Below, in pieces: positions 34,079-45,020 of a stretch of DNA of 61,283 nucleotides. The stretch lies in contig NZ_JAHUWN010000036.1 of assembly GCF_019219025.1 (NCBI RefSeq), forward strand, positions 1 to 61,283. Reading direction: 5' to 3'. This stretch comes from Bacillus sp. sid0103. GTDB lineage: Bacteria; Bacillota; Bacilli; Bacillales_B; DSM-18226. How positions within the stretch are numbered: position 1 is the first letter of the stretch; the number at the start of each line of letters is the position of its first letter. The notes beneath the pieces were generated by a model. That model searched no databases, was not told the origin of the DNA, and saw nothing but the letters and a program-made list of their open reading frames with translations. Position numbers and translations under genes: made by a program.

Positions 34079-35599
34079 ATGATAACATTAACAGGTCAAA
34101 GTTTAACATTAAAACAAATGGTGGAAATTTTATACGGAAATCAGAAGGTAAGCGCTTCAGAAATGAGTATGGAGTCTGCTAGAAAGAGTCGGGAAGCAGT
34201 AGAAAGAATAGTTTCAGAATCAAAAGTAGTCTATGGGATTACAACAGGGTTTGGAAAATTTAGTGACGTCCTTATTAATAAAGATCATGTTCAAGATCTT
34301 CAGCTTAATTTAATTCGTTCACATGCTTGCGGCGTAGGTGAGCCGTTCCCAGAGGTTGTCGCAAAAGCAATGGTCCTTCTTCGCGCTAACGCACTTTTAA
34401 AGGGCTATTCTGGAATTAGGCCGCTTGTAATTGAAAGGTTATTAGATTTAGTAAACAAGGATATTATCCCTGTGATTCCACAGCAAGGTTCCCTTGGAGC
34501 AAGCGGAGATTTGGCACCGCTTTCACACTTGGCGTTAGTGCTAATCGGGGAAGGAGAAGTATTTTATAAAGGAAATCGAATGGATTCACTTGAAGCCTTA
34601 CAGCAAGAAGGAATTTTTCCAGTAACACTTGAGGCAAAAGAAGGACTTGCTCTTATCAATGGAACCCAAGCAATGACTGCAATGGGAGTTGTCGGCTATC
34701 TAGAAGCAGAACAACTTGCATACCAAAGTGAGTTAATTTCCTCTATGACCATTGAAGGATTAAATGGGATTATTGATGCCTTTGCTGAAGAAGTTCATAT
34801 CGCACGGGGTTATCAACAGCAAATTGATACTGCAGCACGAATCCGAGGTTACCTAAGCGATAGTTTATTGACGACGACACAAGGAGAATTGAGAGTACAG
34901 GATGCTTATTCCCTCCGCTGTATTCCGCAAGTTCATGGTGCCACGTGGCAAGCACTCGATTATGTAAAAGAAAAATTAGAAATTGAGATGAATGCAGCAA
35001 CGGATAATCCATTAATTTTTGATGATGGTGAAAAAGTCATTTCCGGTGGTAACTTCCATGGACAGCCAATTGCTTTTGCAATGGATTTTATGAAAATTGC
35101 TGTTGCGGAAATGGCAAATATATCTGAAAGACGAATTGAACGGTTAATCAATCCACAGTTAAATGATTTACCGCCATTTTTAAGCCCTGAACCGGGACTA
35201 CAATCTGGTGCTATGATCATGCAATATGTTGCCGCATCTCTTGTATCAGAAAACAAAACGTTGGCACATCCAGCAAGTGTAGATTCGATTCCTTCTTCGG
35301 CGAATCAAGAGGATCATGTAAGCATGGGAACGATTGCTTCAAGGCATGCTCATCAAATTATTCAGAATACAAGAAGAGTCCTTGCAATTGAGCTTATTTG
35401 TGCGATGCAGGCGGTTGAATACCGTGGAGTTGAAAAAATGGCAGGTCAAACAAAACGGCTTTATGAGAAAGGAAGAGAAATTGTTCCTTCCATTAAAAAA
35501 GACCGTATATTCTCAAAAGATATTGAAAAATCTGCTGAAGGTCTGAAAACAATGAATCTGTCAAAATTACTTCAGCAAGCGGACAAAGTAAACAAATAA
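34079..35599 (+). CDS. hutH: Histidine ammonia-lyase, copy 1
   Basis: A 506-residue histidine ammonia-lyase. The self-processing Ala-Ser-Gly that forms the MIO cofactor lies in [16 protein letters not shown]. Other hallmarks are [24 protein letters not shown] and [15 protein letters not shown]. It deaminates histidine to urocanate, the first step of histidine use. It is nearly identical over about 460 residues to the copy at 38170; the two differ sharply only in the last ~50 residues. GAGGAGG precedes the ATG, with an attenuator-like hairpin just before it. A cre-like core (TAAGCGCTTC) lies within codons 24-27. Confidence 0.95.
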   Translation: MITLTGQSLTLKQMVEILYGNQKVSASEMSMESARKSREAVERIVSESKVVYGITTGFGKFSDVLINKDHVQDLQLNLIRSHACGVGEPFPEVVAKAMVLLRANALLKGYSGIRPLVIERLLDLVNKDIIPVIPQQGSLGASGDLAPLSHLALVLIGEGEVFYKGNRMDSLEALQQEGIFPVTLEAKEGLALINGTQAMTAMGVVGYLEAEQLAYQSELISSMTIEGLNGIIDAFAEEVHIARGYQQQIDTAARIRGYLSDSLLTTTQGELRVQDAYSLRCIPQVHGATWQALDYVKEKLEIEMNAATDNPLIFDDGEKVISGGNFHGQPIAFAMDFMKIAVAEMANISERRIERLINPQLNDLPPFLSPEPGLQSGAMIMQYVAASLVSENKTLAHPASVDSIPSSANQEDHVSMGTIASRHAHQIIQNTRRVLAIELICAMQAVEYRGVEKMAGQTKRLYEKGREIVPSIKKDRIFSKDIEKSAEGLKTMNLSKLLQQADKVNK

Positions 35600-35689
35600 G
35601 AAGAACTGAGAATGAAATTCATATTTTAAGACATCTTTAAGATTCCTGCTAATCTTCTAGTAATTTAAAACTATAATAAGAGGTGTTAT

Positions 35690-37171
35690 ATGCAAAATGC
35701 TGCACTTAAATCCAAAGAACCAGTACACGAACACGAGTATGGAGAACATTTAGAAAGAAAGCTTAAAACACGGCATCTTTCTATGATTGCTATCGGAGGA
35801 ACAATTGGAACAGGATTATTTTTAGCCAGCGGAACCACGATTCATGATGCTGGTCCTGGTGGAGCTTTAGCTGCCTATATAATTGCAGGAATAATGGTAT
35901 ATTTTATCATGGGCAGCTTAGGAGAAATGGCATCTTTTATTCCGATTTCAGGTTCTTTTAGTACGTATACCTCAAGGTTTGTCGACCCTGCACTGGGTTT
36001 TGCTGTTGGTTGGAACTATTGGTACAATAATGCGATTATTTTTGCTTTAGAATTATCAGCATCGGCATTGATCATGAAATATTGGTTTCCCGATGTCCCA
36101 GGTATTATTTGGAGCGCAAGTTTCCTTATACTTATTTTTGGCCTAAACGTTTTATCCGTTAAGGGTTACGGTGAATCAGAATTTTGGTTTTCATTGATTA
36201 AAGTTGCAACCATTTTAATATTTATTGTTGTTGGATTATTAATGATCTTTGGAATAATGAAAGGTCATGCTGGCGGTTTTGAAAATTTCACAAAAGGGGA
36301 AGCACCATTTAAAGGCGGCTTGTTATCCATATTTAGTGTATTTATGGTAGTAGGATTTGCTTTTCAAGGCACGGAGCTTGTCGGAATTACAGCCGGTGAA
36401 AGTGAAAATCCTGAGAAAAATTTACCTAAGGCAGTGAAACAGATCTTCTGGAGAATTTTATTGTTTTATGTTTTAGCGATTTTTATTATTGGATGTATAA
36501 TTAGCTATAACGACCCAAAATTATTAAGCGCAGATTTAGAGAATATTGCAGTGAGCCCGTTTACTTTAGTATTTGAAAATGCAGGTCTTGCCTTTGCGGC
36601 TGCTGCCATGAATGCAGTAATCCTTACTTCAGTTCTGTCAGCAGGAAATTCCACTTTATACGCCGCTTCGCGCGTCCTTTGGGTATTAGCGGAAGAAGGA
36701 AAAGCTCCGTCATTTTTGAAAAAAGTAAATAAAGGTGGCGTTCCGATTTACGCATTATACATGTCAACCCTTGTTGGGATGCTGTGCTTCCTTACCTCCC
36801 TTTTTGGTGATGGAACTGTTTATTCTTGGTTATTAAATGCTGCTGGTTTAGCTGGTTATATCTCTTGGTTAAGTATTTCGGTTACACATTATCGATTCCG
36901 TAAAGCTTATGTTGCACAAGGAAAAGATTTCAAAGACCTGCCCTATAAAGCAAAGTGGTTCCCATTAGGTCCAATTTTAGCGACAGTATTATGTTTAATC
37001 GCAATGCTTGGAACAAATTATGGGGCATTTATCGGCTCTAAGGTTGACTGGTATGGGATTTGGGTTTCTTATATTGGACTACCTCTATTCCTAATGGGTT
37101 ATTTAGGCTATAAAATTGTTAACAAAACAAAAATGGTTCCATTAAAAGAGGCCGATTTCCGCAGAGATTAA
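35690..37171 (+). CDS. Amino acid permease, probably for histidine
   Basis: A 493-residue APC-family permease with about twelve membrane segments (KTRHLSMIAIGGTIGTGLFLASG; GFAFQGTELVGITAGESENP). It lies 90 bp after hutH copy 1 and upstream of hutP, so histidine uptake is the likely role. It is a close paralogue of the permease at 17174 in the sulfur island; the two share most motifs and similar N- and C-terminal ends. This differs from B. subtilis, where HutM is at the end of the hut operon. AGAGGTG precedes the ATG. Confidence 0.85.
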   Translation: MQNAALKSKEPVHEHEYGEHLERKLKTRHLSMIAIGGTIGTGLFLASGTTIHDAGPGGALAAYIIAGIMVYFIMGSLGEMASFIPISGSFSTYTSRFVDPALGFAVGWNYWYNNAIIFALELSASALIMKYWFPDVPGIIWSASFLILIFGLNVLSVKGYGESEFWFSLIKVATILIFIVVGLLMIFGIMKGHAGGFENFTKGEAPFKGGLLSIFSVFMVVGFAFQGTELVGITAGESENPEKNLPKAVKQIFWRILLFYVLAIFIIGCIISYNDPKLLSADLENIAVSPFTLVFENAGLAFAAAAMNAVILTSVLSAGNSTLYAASRVLWVLAEEGKAPSFLKKVNKGGVPIYALYMSTLVGMLCFLTSLFGDGTVYSWLLNAAGLAGYISWLSISVTHYRFRKAYVAQGKDFKDLPYKAKWFPLGPILATVLCLIAMLGTNYGAFIGSKVDWYGIWVSYIGLPLFLMGYLGYKIVNKTKMVPLKEADFRRD

Positions 37172-37191
37172 GTATATATTATTGATCTTTG

Positions 37192-37231
37192 GCAGTAACG
37201 CCTTGATACTTCAAGGTGTTATTGCTATTTT
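37192..37231 (+). terminator. Terminator after the histidine-region permease
   Basis: GCAGTAACGCCTTGA pairs with TCAAGGTGTTATTGC with two mismatches, followed by TATTTT. The rest of 37232-37606 holds no gene; it should contain the hutP promoter. Confidence 0.65.
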
Positions 37232-37606
37232 AAGTCGATTTTGTTTTACATGTAATAGAGATTCGTTCCTTCATTAAATTTAAAGTAGTAAGTAACAGGC
37301 TCTATTGGACCGGTAGGGCAATTTTTTTAGGGGATTAATTACGGTAAATCGTAACATAAGAAAGTGACGTTAATTAAAATAAAATGTATGGGGCATGCGA
37401 CAGGGTGGTTTGGCTGTAGCATAAATGGTTCATGGATTTTTTATTTGCTGGTATTTGATATTACTATAAAAAACGTAAAAACCTTATTTTTTGGAAGAAT
37501 ATATAAATAAAATATGAGAAAAATTATATTGACTCAACTATATGAATACGTTTAAGATAGAACCAAGTTATTAGTTGATTTAGAAAATTAAAAAAGAGGT
37601 AACGGC

Positions 37607-38056
37607 ATGACTAAGGAGTTCGACAGAAGAATCGGGCAACAGGCAATCATGTACGCGTTTGCAGAAGAAGAGGAAGAGGCCTCATTAGCAAGTAAGTTAG
37701 CGCTAATGAATTGGCGTTATGGAAAAGGAAAGGTCGGATCAATGGAGCTGCAAAAAATCGTAGCAGCCATTGAGACATCAGCGAAAAGGCAAGAAATAGT
37801 CAACCCTGATCTTTATCGAGAAATTCATGCGCTGTATCATGCGATTATTGAAGCGCTTCAGGGAGTGACACGTGGTCAAATAGAGCTTGGCGGTATGCTG
37901 AGAACAGCAGGGCTTCGGTTTGCAATACTTCGAGGCCAGCCGTTTGAAAACAAGGCAGAAGGCGAATGGATTGCTGTTGCTGTGTATGGAACAATTGGAG
38001 CACCGGTTCGTGGGCTTGAACATGAAGCGATTGGCTTGGGTATTAACCACATTTAA
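37607..38056 (+). CDS. hutP: HutP, histidine-dependent antiterminator of the hut operon
   Basis: A 149-residue RNA-binding protein matching HutP in length and sequence, ending in [16 protein letters not shown] with the conserved histidines that take part in Mg2+/histidine binding. HutP hexamers bound to histidine and Mg2+ attach to NAG triplets in the leader and stop terminator formation before hutH. A NAG-N4-NAG-N4-NAG site and a strong terminator follow the gene directly, as in B. subtilis. AGAGGTAACGGC precedes the ATG. Confidence 0.95.
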   Translation: MTKEFDRRIGQQAIMYAFAEEEEEASLASKLALMNWRYGKGKVGSMELQKIVAAIETSAKRQEIVNPDLYREIHALYHAIIEALQGVTRGQIELGGMLRTAGLRFAILRGQPFENKAEGEWIAVAVYGTIGAPVRGLEHEAIGLGINHI

Positions 38057-38064
38057 ATAATTAA

Positions 38065-38081
38065 AAGCCTATAGTTATTAG
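38065..38081 (+). promoter_or_regulatory. Candidate HutP-binding site (NAG triplets)
   Basis: AAGCCTATAGTTATTAG has three NAG triplets (AAG, TAG, TAG) each separated by four bases, the spacing HutP recognises. It lies seven bases upstream of the terminator stem before hutH copy 2. Confidence 0.7.
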
Positions 38082-38088
38082 TTAAACA

Positions 38089-38136
38089 GGGGGCTGTATT
38101 GACGACGGGATACGTCTATCAATACAGCCCCCTTTT
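38089..38136 (+). terminator. HutP-controlled terminator between hutP and hutH copy 2
   Basis: GGGGGCTGTATTGA pairs perfectly with TCAATACAGCCCCC, with an inner GACG/CGTC stem, and ends in TTTT. Position and strength match the hut attenuator of B. subtilis. Confidence 0.92.
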
Positions 38137-38169
38137 GGTTGTAAAAAAAATTTATTAGGGGTGTAAGAA

Positions 38170-39702
38170 ATGATTGTATTAACAGGTCAAAGTTTAACAT
38201 TAAAACAAATGAAGGACGTTTTATACGGTAATCAGGAGGTAAGCGCTTCAGAAAACAGTTTGGAGGCTGCCAGAAAGAGCCGGGAAGCAGTTGAAAGAAT
38301 TGTTTCAGAATCAAAAGTAGTCTATGGGATTACAACTGGTTTTGGAAAATTTAGTGATGTCCTTATAAATAAAGAACATGTTCAAGATCTTCAGCTTAAT
38401 TTAATTCGTTCCCATGCTTGCGGAGTAGGTGAGCCCTTCCCAGAGATTGTCTCAAAAGCAATGGTTCTTCTTCGCGCTAACGCACTTTTAAAAGGCTATT
38501 CCGGAATTAGGCCGCTTGTTATCGAAAGGTTACTAGACCTAGTAAATAAAGATATTATTCCTGTGATCCCGCAGCAAGGTTCCCTTGGCGCGAGTGGAGA
38601 TTTGGCACCGCTTTCCCACTTAGCATTAGTGCTTATCGGGGAAGGGGAAGTATTTTATAAAGGAAATCGAATTGATTCACTTGAAGCCTTTCAACAAGAA
38701 GGGATTTTCCCTGTAATACTTGAAGCAAAAGAAGGCCTTGCCCTTATCAATGGAACCCAAGCAATGACAGCAATGGGAGTTGTAGGCTATCTAGAGGCAG
38801 AACAACTTGCATTCCAAAGTGAGTTAATTTCCTCTATGACCATTGAAGGTTTAACTGGAATTATTGATGCCTTTGCAGAAGAAGTTCATATCGCTAGAGG
38901 TTATCAACAGCAAATTGATGTAGCAGCACGAATCCGCGGTTACTTAAGTGATAGTTTATTGACGACGATGCAAGGTGAATTGAGGGTGCAGGATGCTTAT
39001 TCACTCCGTTGTATCCCGCAAGTACATGGGGCATCATGGCAGGCACTTGATTATGTAAAAGAAAAATTAGAGATTGAGATGAATGCAGCAACGGATAATC
39101 CATTAATTTTTGATGATGGAGAAAAAGTAATTTCCGGTGGTAACTTTCATGGTCAGCCAATCGCTTTTGCAATGGATTTTATGAAAATTGCTGTTGCAGA
39201 AATGGCCAATATATCTGAAAGACGGATTGAACGATTAATCAATCCACAGTTAAATGATTTACCGCCATTCTTAAGCCCTGAGCAAGGCTTGCAATCAGGG
39301 GCTATGATCATGCAATATGTTGCAGCTTCTCTGGTTTCAGAAAACAAAACGTTGGCACATCCAGCAAGTGTTGATTCAATCCCATCATCCGCAAATCAAG
39401 AAGACCATGTAAGCATGGGAACAATCGCTTCAAGGCATGCACATCAAATTATTCAAAATACAAGAAGAGTTCTGGCCATTGAGATGATTTGTGCGATGCA
39501 GGCGGTTGAATACCGTGGAACGGATAAGATGGCTTCATTTACAAAAGCTTTATATTCGAAAGCAAGAAAGCTTATCCCAAGCATTACGCAAGATCGTGTG
39601 TTCTCAAAAGATATTGAGGCGGCAGCAAGCTGGTTATATCAAATCGACTGGAAATCATTTGTAGAAAAAACGTACATGTTAGATAAAGAGGAAATTTCTT
39701 AA
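38170..39702 (+). CDS. hutH: Histidine ammonia-lyase, copy 2
   Basis: A 510-residue histidine ammonia-lyase with the same MIO triad ([13 protein letters not shown]) and active-site motifs as copy 1. The sequences are almost the same up to about residue 460 and then diverge ([24 protein letters not shown] in two runs here). As this copy follows hutP and its attenuator, it is the one in the ancestral hut position. A cre-like core at 38240-38249 lies at the same codons as in copy 1. AGGGGTG precedes the ATG. Confidence 0.95.
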   Translation: MIVLTGQSLTLKQMKDVLYGNQEVSASENSLEAARKSREAVERIVSESKVVYGITTGFGKFSDVLINKEHVQDLQLNLIRSHACGVGEPFPEIVSKAMVLLRANALLKGYSGIRPLVIERLLDLVNKDIIPVIPQQGSLGASGDLAPLSHLALVLIGEGEVFYKGNRIDSLEAFQQEGIFPVILEAKEGLALINGTQAMTAMGVVGYLEAEQLAFQSELISSMTIEGLTGIIDAFAEEVHIARGYQQQIDVAARIRGYLSDSLLTTMQGELRVQDAYSLRCIPQVHGASWQALDYVKEKLEIEMNAATDNPLIFDDGEKVISGGNFHGQPIAFAMDFMKIAVAEMANISERRIERLINPQLNDLPPFLSPEQGLQSGAMIMQYVAASLVSENKTLAHPASVDSIPSSANQEDHVSMGTIASRHAHQIIQNTRRVLAIEMICAMQAVEYRGTDKMASFTKALYSKARKLIPSITQDRVFSKDIEAAASWLYQIDWKSFVEKTYMLDKEEIS

Positions 39703-39821
39703 CAGTAAACAAGTTGATAGAGTTGTTTTCAGACCAACATCTCTCAAAATCATCCCTATTTCGGAAATGGAGGGAATAGCTATAGTGGTTACTAAGCTCT
39801 CCTCCTGTTCAAATTTTTAAT

Positions 39822-39857
39822 GTCATTCCGGAGCATTGTTTGCTCCGGTGACTATTT
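39822..39857 (+). terminator. Terminator after hutH copy 2
   Basis: CCGGAGCA pairs with TGCTCCGG, extended by GTCA/TGAC, followed by TATTTTCTT. It ends the hutP-hutH unit. Confidence 0.8.
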
Positions 39858-39936
39858 TCTTACTGGAAATTACAGAACTTATAAGACCTAAGGAACAAAT
39901 TATTTTTATTTATGCTTCGGTGAGAGGGTATAACAG

Positions 39937-40119
39937 ATGTTTTTAAAAGAGTTAACAAAAAAAGAATATATTACAATTACTTACTATGAGAATAGTTCAT
40001 TACTAACATGCAATGGCCGTGTATGTCTAATTGATATACAGAAACAAGCGCTTTTATTAAAAGACAGACAGCAAAAAAATCTCTCCATTCGTTTATCCGA
40101 TATTAGAAAGATTCATTAA
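39937..40119 (+). CDS. Small protein with YolD-like pattern
   Basis: A 60-residue protein. The pattern ITITYYENSSLLTCNGRVCLIDIQ...LSIRLSDIRKI resembles the second half of YolD-like proteins, with alternating beta strands and an ending DIRKI. Full YolD proteins are about 100 residues, so this would be a short form. GAGAGGGT lies 12 bases before the ATG. It lies between hutH and glutamate dehydrogenase with no obvious link. The function is unknown. Confidence 0.55.
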   Translation: MFLKELTKKEYITITYYENSSLLTCNGRVCLIDIQKQALLLKDRQQKNLSIRLSDIRKIH

Positions 40120-40192
40120 ATATTACCTTTTTTTGCATTAAATAATACATTGGTACAATCAATTCAAACAACTTATATAAGAGGTGTATCGA

Positions 40193-41491
40193 ATGAAAGT
40201 GGCAGTTGATATAAAAAGTGAACGAGTTCAAAAACAAGATGGCTCGCAAAGTGATACATTGGGTTTATTAAGTTCCACTCAATCTATTATAAAAAAGGCA
40301 GTTGGAAAATTAGGGTATAGCGAGGAAATGTATGAGTTATTAAAAGAACCGCTTAGAATCCTCACGGTACGTATCCCCGTCCGAATGGATGACGGTTCCA
40401 CTAAAATTTTTATTGGATACCGTTCTCAACATAACGACGCTGTTGGTCCTACAAAAGGGGGAATACGTTTTCATCCGGAGGTAAGTGAAGAGGAAGTAAA
40501 AGCATTGTCCATGTGGATGAGTTTAAAATGCGGTATTGTTGATCTTCCATACGGTGGTGGGAAAGGCGGAATTATATGTGACCCGCGTAGCATGTCGTTT
40601 CTTGAATTAGAACGTTTAAGTCGAGGATATGTGCGTGCTATTAGCCAAATTGTCGGGCCAACGAAAGATATTCCTGCACCAGATGTCTATACAAATCCGC
40701 AAATTATGGCATGGATGATGGATGAGTATAGCCGAATTCAAGAATTTGATTCACCAGGATTTATTACAGGAAAACCGATTGTGCTTGGAGGTTCTCAAGG
40801 ACGTGAAACGGCAACGGCTGCAGGAGTGACGATTTGCATCGAAGAGGCAGCAAAACGAAGAGGGATTCCAAAAAAGGGTGCACGCGTTATTATCCAAGGG
40901 TTTGGGAATGCAGGAAGTTATCTGGCAAAATTTATGAAAGATGCAGGAGCAAAAGTGATGGGTATTTCGGATGCATATGGTGCGCTTTATGATCCGGAAG
41001 GGCTTGATATTGATTATTTACTTGATCGGCGCGATAGTTTTGGTACAGTAACAAATTTATTTACAAACGTTATTACGAATCAGGAGTTACTTAAAAAAGA
41101 ATGTGAAATTCTTGTTCCTGCAGCGATTTCTAATCAAATTACACGCGAGAATGCAAATGAGATTAAGGCTAAAATTATTGTTGAAGCCGCGAATGGACCA
41201 ACAACACTTGAGGCCACACACATATTAACAAATCGTAACGTATTACTTGTACCGGACGTACTTGCAAGCTCTGGCGGTGTAACTGTTTCATATTTTGAAT
41301 GGGTACAAAACAACCAAGGTTTTTATTGGTCAGAAGAAGAAGTAGCCCAAAAGTTACGTGATAAAATTGTCGATTCCTTTGAAAAGGTTTTCTCCACGGC
41401 CCAACAATACCAAGTAGATATGCGCTTGGCAGCATATATGGTTGGAATAAGAAAAATTGCAGAAGCATCCCATTTTCGTGGCTGGGTTTAA
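40193..41491 (+). CDS. Glutamate dehydrogenase (Glu/Leu/Phe/Val dehydrogenase family)
   Basis: A 432-residue catabolic-type NAD glutamate dehydrogenase resembling RocG/GudB. The catalytic lysine region is [14 protein letters not shown]...[16 protein letters not shown] and the Rossmann motif is [15 protein letters not shown]. Glutamate from histidine breakdown would be converted here to 2-oxoglutarate and ammonia, explaining its place inside the hut region. The ATG at 40193 behind AGAGGTG is preferred to the GTG within that site at 40184. Confidence 0.92.
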   Translation: MKVAVDIKSERVQKQDGSQSDTLGLLSSTQSIIKKAVGKLGYSEEMYELLKEPLRILTVRIPVRMDDGSTKIFIGYRSQHNDAVGPTKGGIRFHPEVSEEEVKALSMWMSLKCGIVDLPYGGGKGGIICDPRSMSFLELERLSRGYVRAISQIVGPTKDIPAPDVYTNPQIMAWMMDEYSRIQEFDSPGFITGKPIVLGGSQGRETATAAGVTICIEEAAKRRGIPKKGARVIIQGFGNAGSYLAKFMKDAGAKVMGISDAYGALYDPEGLDIDYLLDRRDSFGTVTNLFTNVITNQELLKKECEILVPAAISNQITRENANEIKAKIIVEAANGPTTLEATHILTNRNVLLVPDVLASSGGVTVSYFEWVQNNQGFYWSEEEVAQKLRDKIVDSFEKVFSTAQQYQVDMRLAAYMVGIRKIAEASHFRGWV

Positions 41492-41654
41492 ATCTAGTAT
41501 CTATTATTTAATAACCGAATACCCATGGAATCTATATAGTTCAAGATTTGTTGGGGATGGTACAGAATATTTCGAAGCGTAAATCCATTCATACTGTTGA
41601 TAAAATTTAAAAATTATCTAGCAATATATAAGAATCTTAATTGGAGGAGATTTT

Positions 41655-41795
41655 ATGTGGGTCATCACTTCCTATTCAAATTCAAATATTACTATGTATG
41701 AATTTGACTCAGAAGAAGATGCAAGAGCTGCTTTCGGAAACATGGAAGGCTATAGGATTCTTTCTGAGATTGTTTACATTACTGATCAAAAGTAG
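41655..41795 (+). CDS. Small hypothetical protein (46 residues)
   Basis: An ATG preceded by an excellent TTGGAGGAG site opens a 46-codon frame, MWVITSYSNSNITMYEFDSE and on to ITDQK. It is acidic and looks like one small beta-alpha-beta unit (EEDARAAFGNM resembles a helix). I do not recognise the family. It lies between glutamate dehydrogenase and hutU. The ribosome binding site is the main support. Confidence 0.6.
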   Translation: MWVITSYSNSNITMYEFDSEEDARAAFGNMEGYRILSEIVYITDQK

Positions 41796-42017
41796 GGAAT
41801 TAGTCACTGTTTAAGATCTTTACAATGAATCGACCTTTATTTATGGGATTATAAAAATAATGAATAAATCTAAAAATATTGCTATTTTAGATAAAAACTT
41901 TTATATAAACACCCGCAATTTTTAAATAATTTATAAGTTTTCGAATTTTCCGTTCGTATTTTTCAAAAGATTTTATTTTTATAATTAAGCCATAGTTAAA
42001 CAAAAGGAGTTGCTGTT

Positions 42018-43691
42018 ATGGAAACGAAAACATCTGAAAAAAGAATCATTAAAAATTATATAGGTACGGAACTACATGCAAAAGGCTGGATACAAGAGGC
42101 TGCACTTCGTATGCTTTATAACAACCTTGACCAAGAAGTAGCAGAAAGACCAGAAGATCTTGTTGTCTACGGCGGAATTGGAAAAGCAGCTCGTAACTGG
42201 GAATCTTTTGATGCAATTGTGAAAACGCTTTTAGAACTAGAAGATGATGAAACACTTTTAGTTCAATCAGGCAAGCCAGTGGTCGTTTGGAAATCTCACA
42301 AAGATGCACCGCGCGTATTGCTTGCTAACTCAAACCTCGTACCAGCTTGGGCAAACTGGGAGCACTTCCACGAGCTTGATAAAAAAGGCTTGATGATGTA
42401 CGGTCAAATGACAGCAGGAAGCTGGATCTACATCGGCAGCCAAGGTATTGTTCAAGGTACGTATGAAACATTTGCTGAGCTTGCTCGTCAAGAGTTTGGC
42501 GGTTCATTAAAACACACCATCACATTAACAGCTGGTCTTGGCGGAATGGGCGGCGCGCAGCCACTTGCCGTTACCATGAATGACGGTGTATGTATTGCCA
42601 TCGATGTAGATGAGTGGAGAATTGACCGTCGGATCGAAACAAGATACCTTGATGTAAAAACAAAAGATCTTGATGAAGCGTTAAAAATAGCGTTCGAAGC
42701 GAAAAAAGAAGGAAAAGCACTTTCAATCGGACTTCTTGGCAATGCGGCAGAAATTTTACCATTAATGATTGAAAAAGGCTTCAACCCTGATGTGTTAACA
42801 GACCAAACTTCAGCACATGACCCACTTAACGGATATGTTCCAGTTGGTTATTCATTAGAGGAAGCTGCGAAATTAAGAGAAGAAGATCCAACATTATATG
42901 TGAAGCTTTCTAAACAAAGCATGGCAACACATGTAAAAGCAATGTTAACCATGCAGCAAAAAGGTGCTGTTACATTTGACTACGGTAACAATATCCGTCA
43001 GGTAGCAAAAGACGAAGGCGTTGAAAATGCATTTGATTTCCCTGGATTCGTTCCTGCTTATATCCGTCCATTATTCTGTGAAGGTAAAGGACCTTTCCGC
43101 TGGGCAGCATTATCCGGCGATCCAGAAGATATCCGCAAAATTGATGAAGCATTACTTCGTGTTTATAAAGATGATGAGCATCTTTGCAAATGGGTTCGTA
43201 TGGCACAAGAAAGAATTGCGTTCCAAGGTCTTCCTGCACGTATTTGCTGGCTTGGGTATGGTGAGAGAGCCCGCTTTGGTAAAATCATTAATGACATGGT
43301 TGCTTCAGGTGAAGTTTCAGCGCCAATCGTTATTGGCCGTGACCACTTAGACGCTGGATCTGTTGCTTCTCCAAACCGTGAAACAGAAAGCATGAAAGAC
43401 GGCAGTGATGCAGTTTCTGACTGGCCAATTCTTAATGCTATGATCAACGCAGTAGGCGGCGCAAGCTGGATTTCCTTACACCATGGTGGCGGAGTAGGTA
43501 TGGGATATTCTCAACACTCTGGTATGGTAATCGTTGCCGATGGTACGAAAGAAGCGGAAGCACGTTTAGAGCGCGTATTAACAACTGACCCTGGTATGGG
43601 TGTAGTTCGTCATGCTGATGCAGGTTATGACATTGCAATTAAGACTGCAAAAGAAAAAGGCATCAAAATGCCAATGCTAAAGCAAGACTAA
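42018..43691 (+). CDS. hutU: Urocanate hydratase
   Basis: A 557-residue urocanase, the usual length. It has [25 protein letters not shown], the NAD-binding [18 protein letters not shown] and the active-site region [13 protein letters not shown] with the invariant Cys. It converts urocanate to imidazolonepropionate. AAAAGGAG precedes the ATG and hutI follows 26 bp after its stop, so the two are co-transcribed. The 222-bp region upstream should carry their promoter. Confidence 0.96.
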   Translation: METKTSEKRIIKNYIGTELHAKGWIQEAALRMLYNNLDQEVAERPEDLVVYGGIGKAARNWESFDAIVKTLLELEDDETLLVQSGKPVVVWKSHKDAPRVLLANSNLVPAWANWEHFHELDKKGLMMYGQMTAGSWIYIGSQGIVQGTYETFAELARQEFGGSLKHTITLTAGLGGMGGAQPLAVTMNDGVCIAIDVDEWRIDRRIETRYLDVKTKDLDEALKIAFEAKKEGKALSIGLLGNAAEILPLMIEKGFNPDVLTDQTSAHDPLNGYVPVGYSLEEAAKLREEDPTLYVKLSKQSMATHVKAMLTMQQKGAVTFDYGNNIRQVAKDEGVENAFDFPGFVPAYIRPLFCEGKGPFRWAALSGDPEDIRKIDEALLRVYKDDEHLCKWVRMAQERIAFQGLPARICWLGYGERARFGKIINDMVASGEVSAPIVIGRDHLDAGSVASPNRETESMKDGSDAVSDWPILNAMINAVGGASWISLHHGGGVGMGYSQHSGMVIVADGTKEAEARLERVLTTDPGMGVVRHADAGYDIAIKTAKEKGIKMPMLKQD

Positions 43692-43717
43692 GACCAGATT
43701 GAAAGGATTTGAAACGA

Positions 43718-45016
43718 ATGAGTAAAGCACTTTTTATTAGAAATGCTGCTCAGCTCGTTACTTTACAGGGGAGCTCAACAGCTCCCCTTGTTAAGGGTGC
43801 GATGTCTGAGCTGAATATAATTGAGAACGGCAGCGTTTGGATTGAAGATGGAGTGATTCAAGCGGTTGGAACGGATGCAGAATTAGCGGCAAAGTATGCA
43901 GCGGGTTTGGGAGAAGCAGAGGTTGTAGATGCAACCGGCAAACTAGTGACACCAGGCCTTGTTGATCCACATACACATGTTGTGTTTGCCGGAAGCCGTG
44001 AAAACGAGTTTAATATGCGTCTTCAAGGTGCTACTTATATGGAAATCATGAATGCTGGCGGCGGGATTCATGCTACAACAAGAGCAACGCAGGCAGCCAG
44101 CCATGAACAGCTTTTTGCAGAAAGCTATATGCGCTTAAATCAATTCTTGCGTCACGGCGTTACAACAGTAGAAGCAAAAAGCGGATACGGGATGGAATGG
44201 GAAACAGAATTAAAGCAGCTTGAAGTGGCAAAAGAATTGAATGAAAAACATGTAATTGATCTTGTTCCAACATTTATGGGCGCGCATGCGGTACCAAAAG
44301 AATATAAGGAAAATCCGGAAGAATTTGTTGATTTATTAATTAATGAAATGATTCCAAAGGTAGCTGAACTTGGGCTTGCGGAATTCAATGATGTTTTTTG
44401 TGAGTATGGCGTATTTACTCCTGAACAATCTCGGAGAATTCTTGAAGCAGGTAAGCGTCATGGTTTACTTGCAAAAATTCACGCAGATGAAATTGAACCA
44501 TATGAAGGTGCAGAATTAGCAGCTGAGGTAGGAGCAGTATCTGCCGATCACTTATTAAAGGCATCAGAAAAAGGCATGAAAGCTATGGCGGAAAAAGGCG
44601 TTGTAGGTGTGTTACTTCCAGGAACAGCTTACTTTTTAATGGCTGAGTCTGCCAATGGCCGTAAAATGATTGATTTAGGTGTGCCTGTGGCCTTGTCAAC
44701 GGATTGTAATCCGGGTTCCTCGCCGACAGTGTCACTTCCGTTTATTATGAGCCTTGGCTGTTTGAAAATGGGGATGACTCCCGCCGAGGTTATTACGGCA
44801 ACAACGATTAATGCGGCGCATGCAATCAATCGCGGCAAAGAAATCGGCAGCTTGGAAGTGGGCAAAAAAGGGGATATCACCATCTTTAATGTTCCAAATT
44901 ATATGAAGCTCCAATACTCTTATGGTGTCAATCATGTGGATACTGTTGTGAAAAACGGTGCTGTGGTTGTCAAGGGTAGTCAGTTACATGAAGAGCTTTC
45001 TTTATCCAACCATTAA
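43718..45016 (+). CDS. hutI: Imidazolonepropionase
   Basis: A 432-residue amidohydrolase. The metal-binding HTHVVFAGSRENEF matches HutI, with IHADEIEPYEGAELAAEVGA and STDCNPGSSPT as further signatures. It hydrolyses imidazolonepropionate to formiminoglutamate. The ATG at 43718 behind GAAAGGA is chosen over an in-frame TTG at 43709 that nearly touches the site. In B. subtilis hutG follows; here a hutH fragment follows instead. Confidence 0.95.
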   Translation: MSKALFIRNAAQLVTLQGSSTAPLVKGAMSELNIIENGSVWIEDGVIQAVGTDAELAAKYAAGLGEAEVVDATGKLVTPGLVDPHTHVVFAGSRENEFNMRLQGATYMEIMNAGGGIHATTRATQAASHEQLFAESYMRLNQFLRHGVTTVEAKSGYGMEWETELKQLEVAKELNEKHVIDLVPTFMGAHAVPKEYKENPEEFVDLLINEMIPKVAELGLAEFNDVFCEYGVFTPEQSRRILEAGKRHGLLAKIHADEIEPYEGAELAAEVGAVSADHLLKASEKGMKAMAEKGVVGVLLPGTAYFLMAESANGRKMIDLGVPVALSTDCNPGSSPTVSLPFIMSLGCLKMGMTPAEVITATTINAAHAINRGKEIGSLEVGKKGDITIFNVPNYMKLQYSYGVNHVDTVVKNGAVVVKGSQLHEELSLSNH

Positions 45017-45020
45017 TCCT

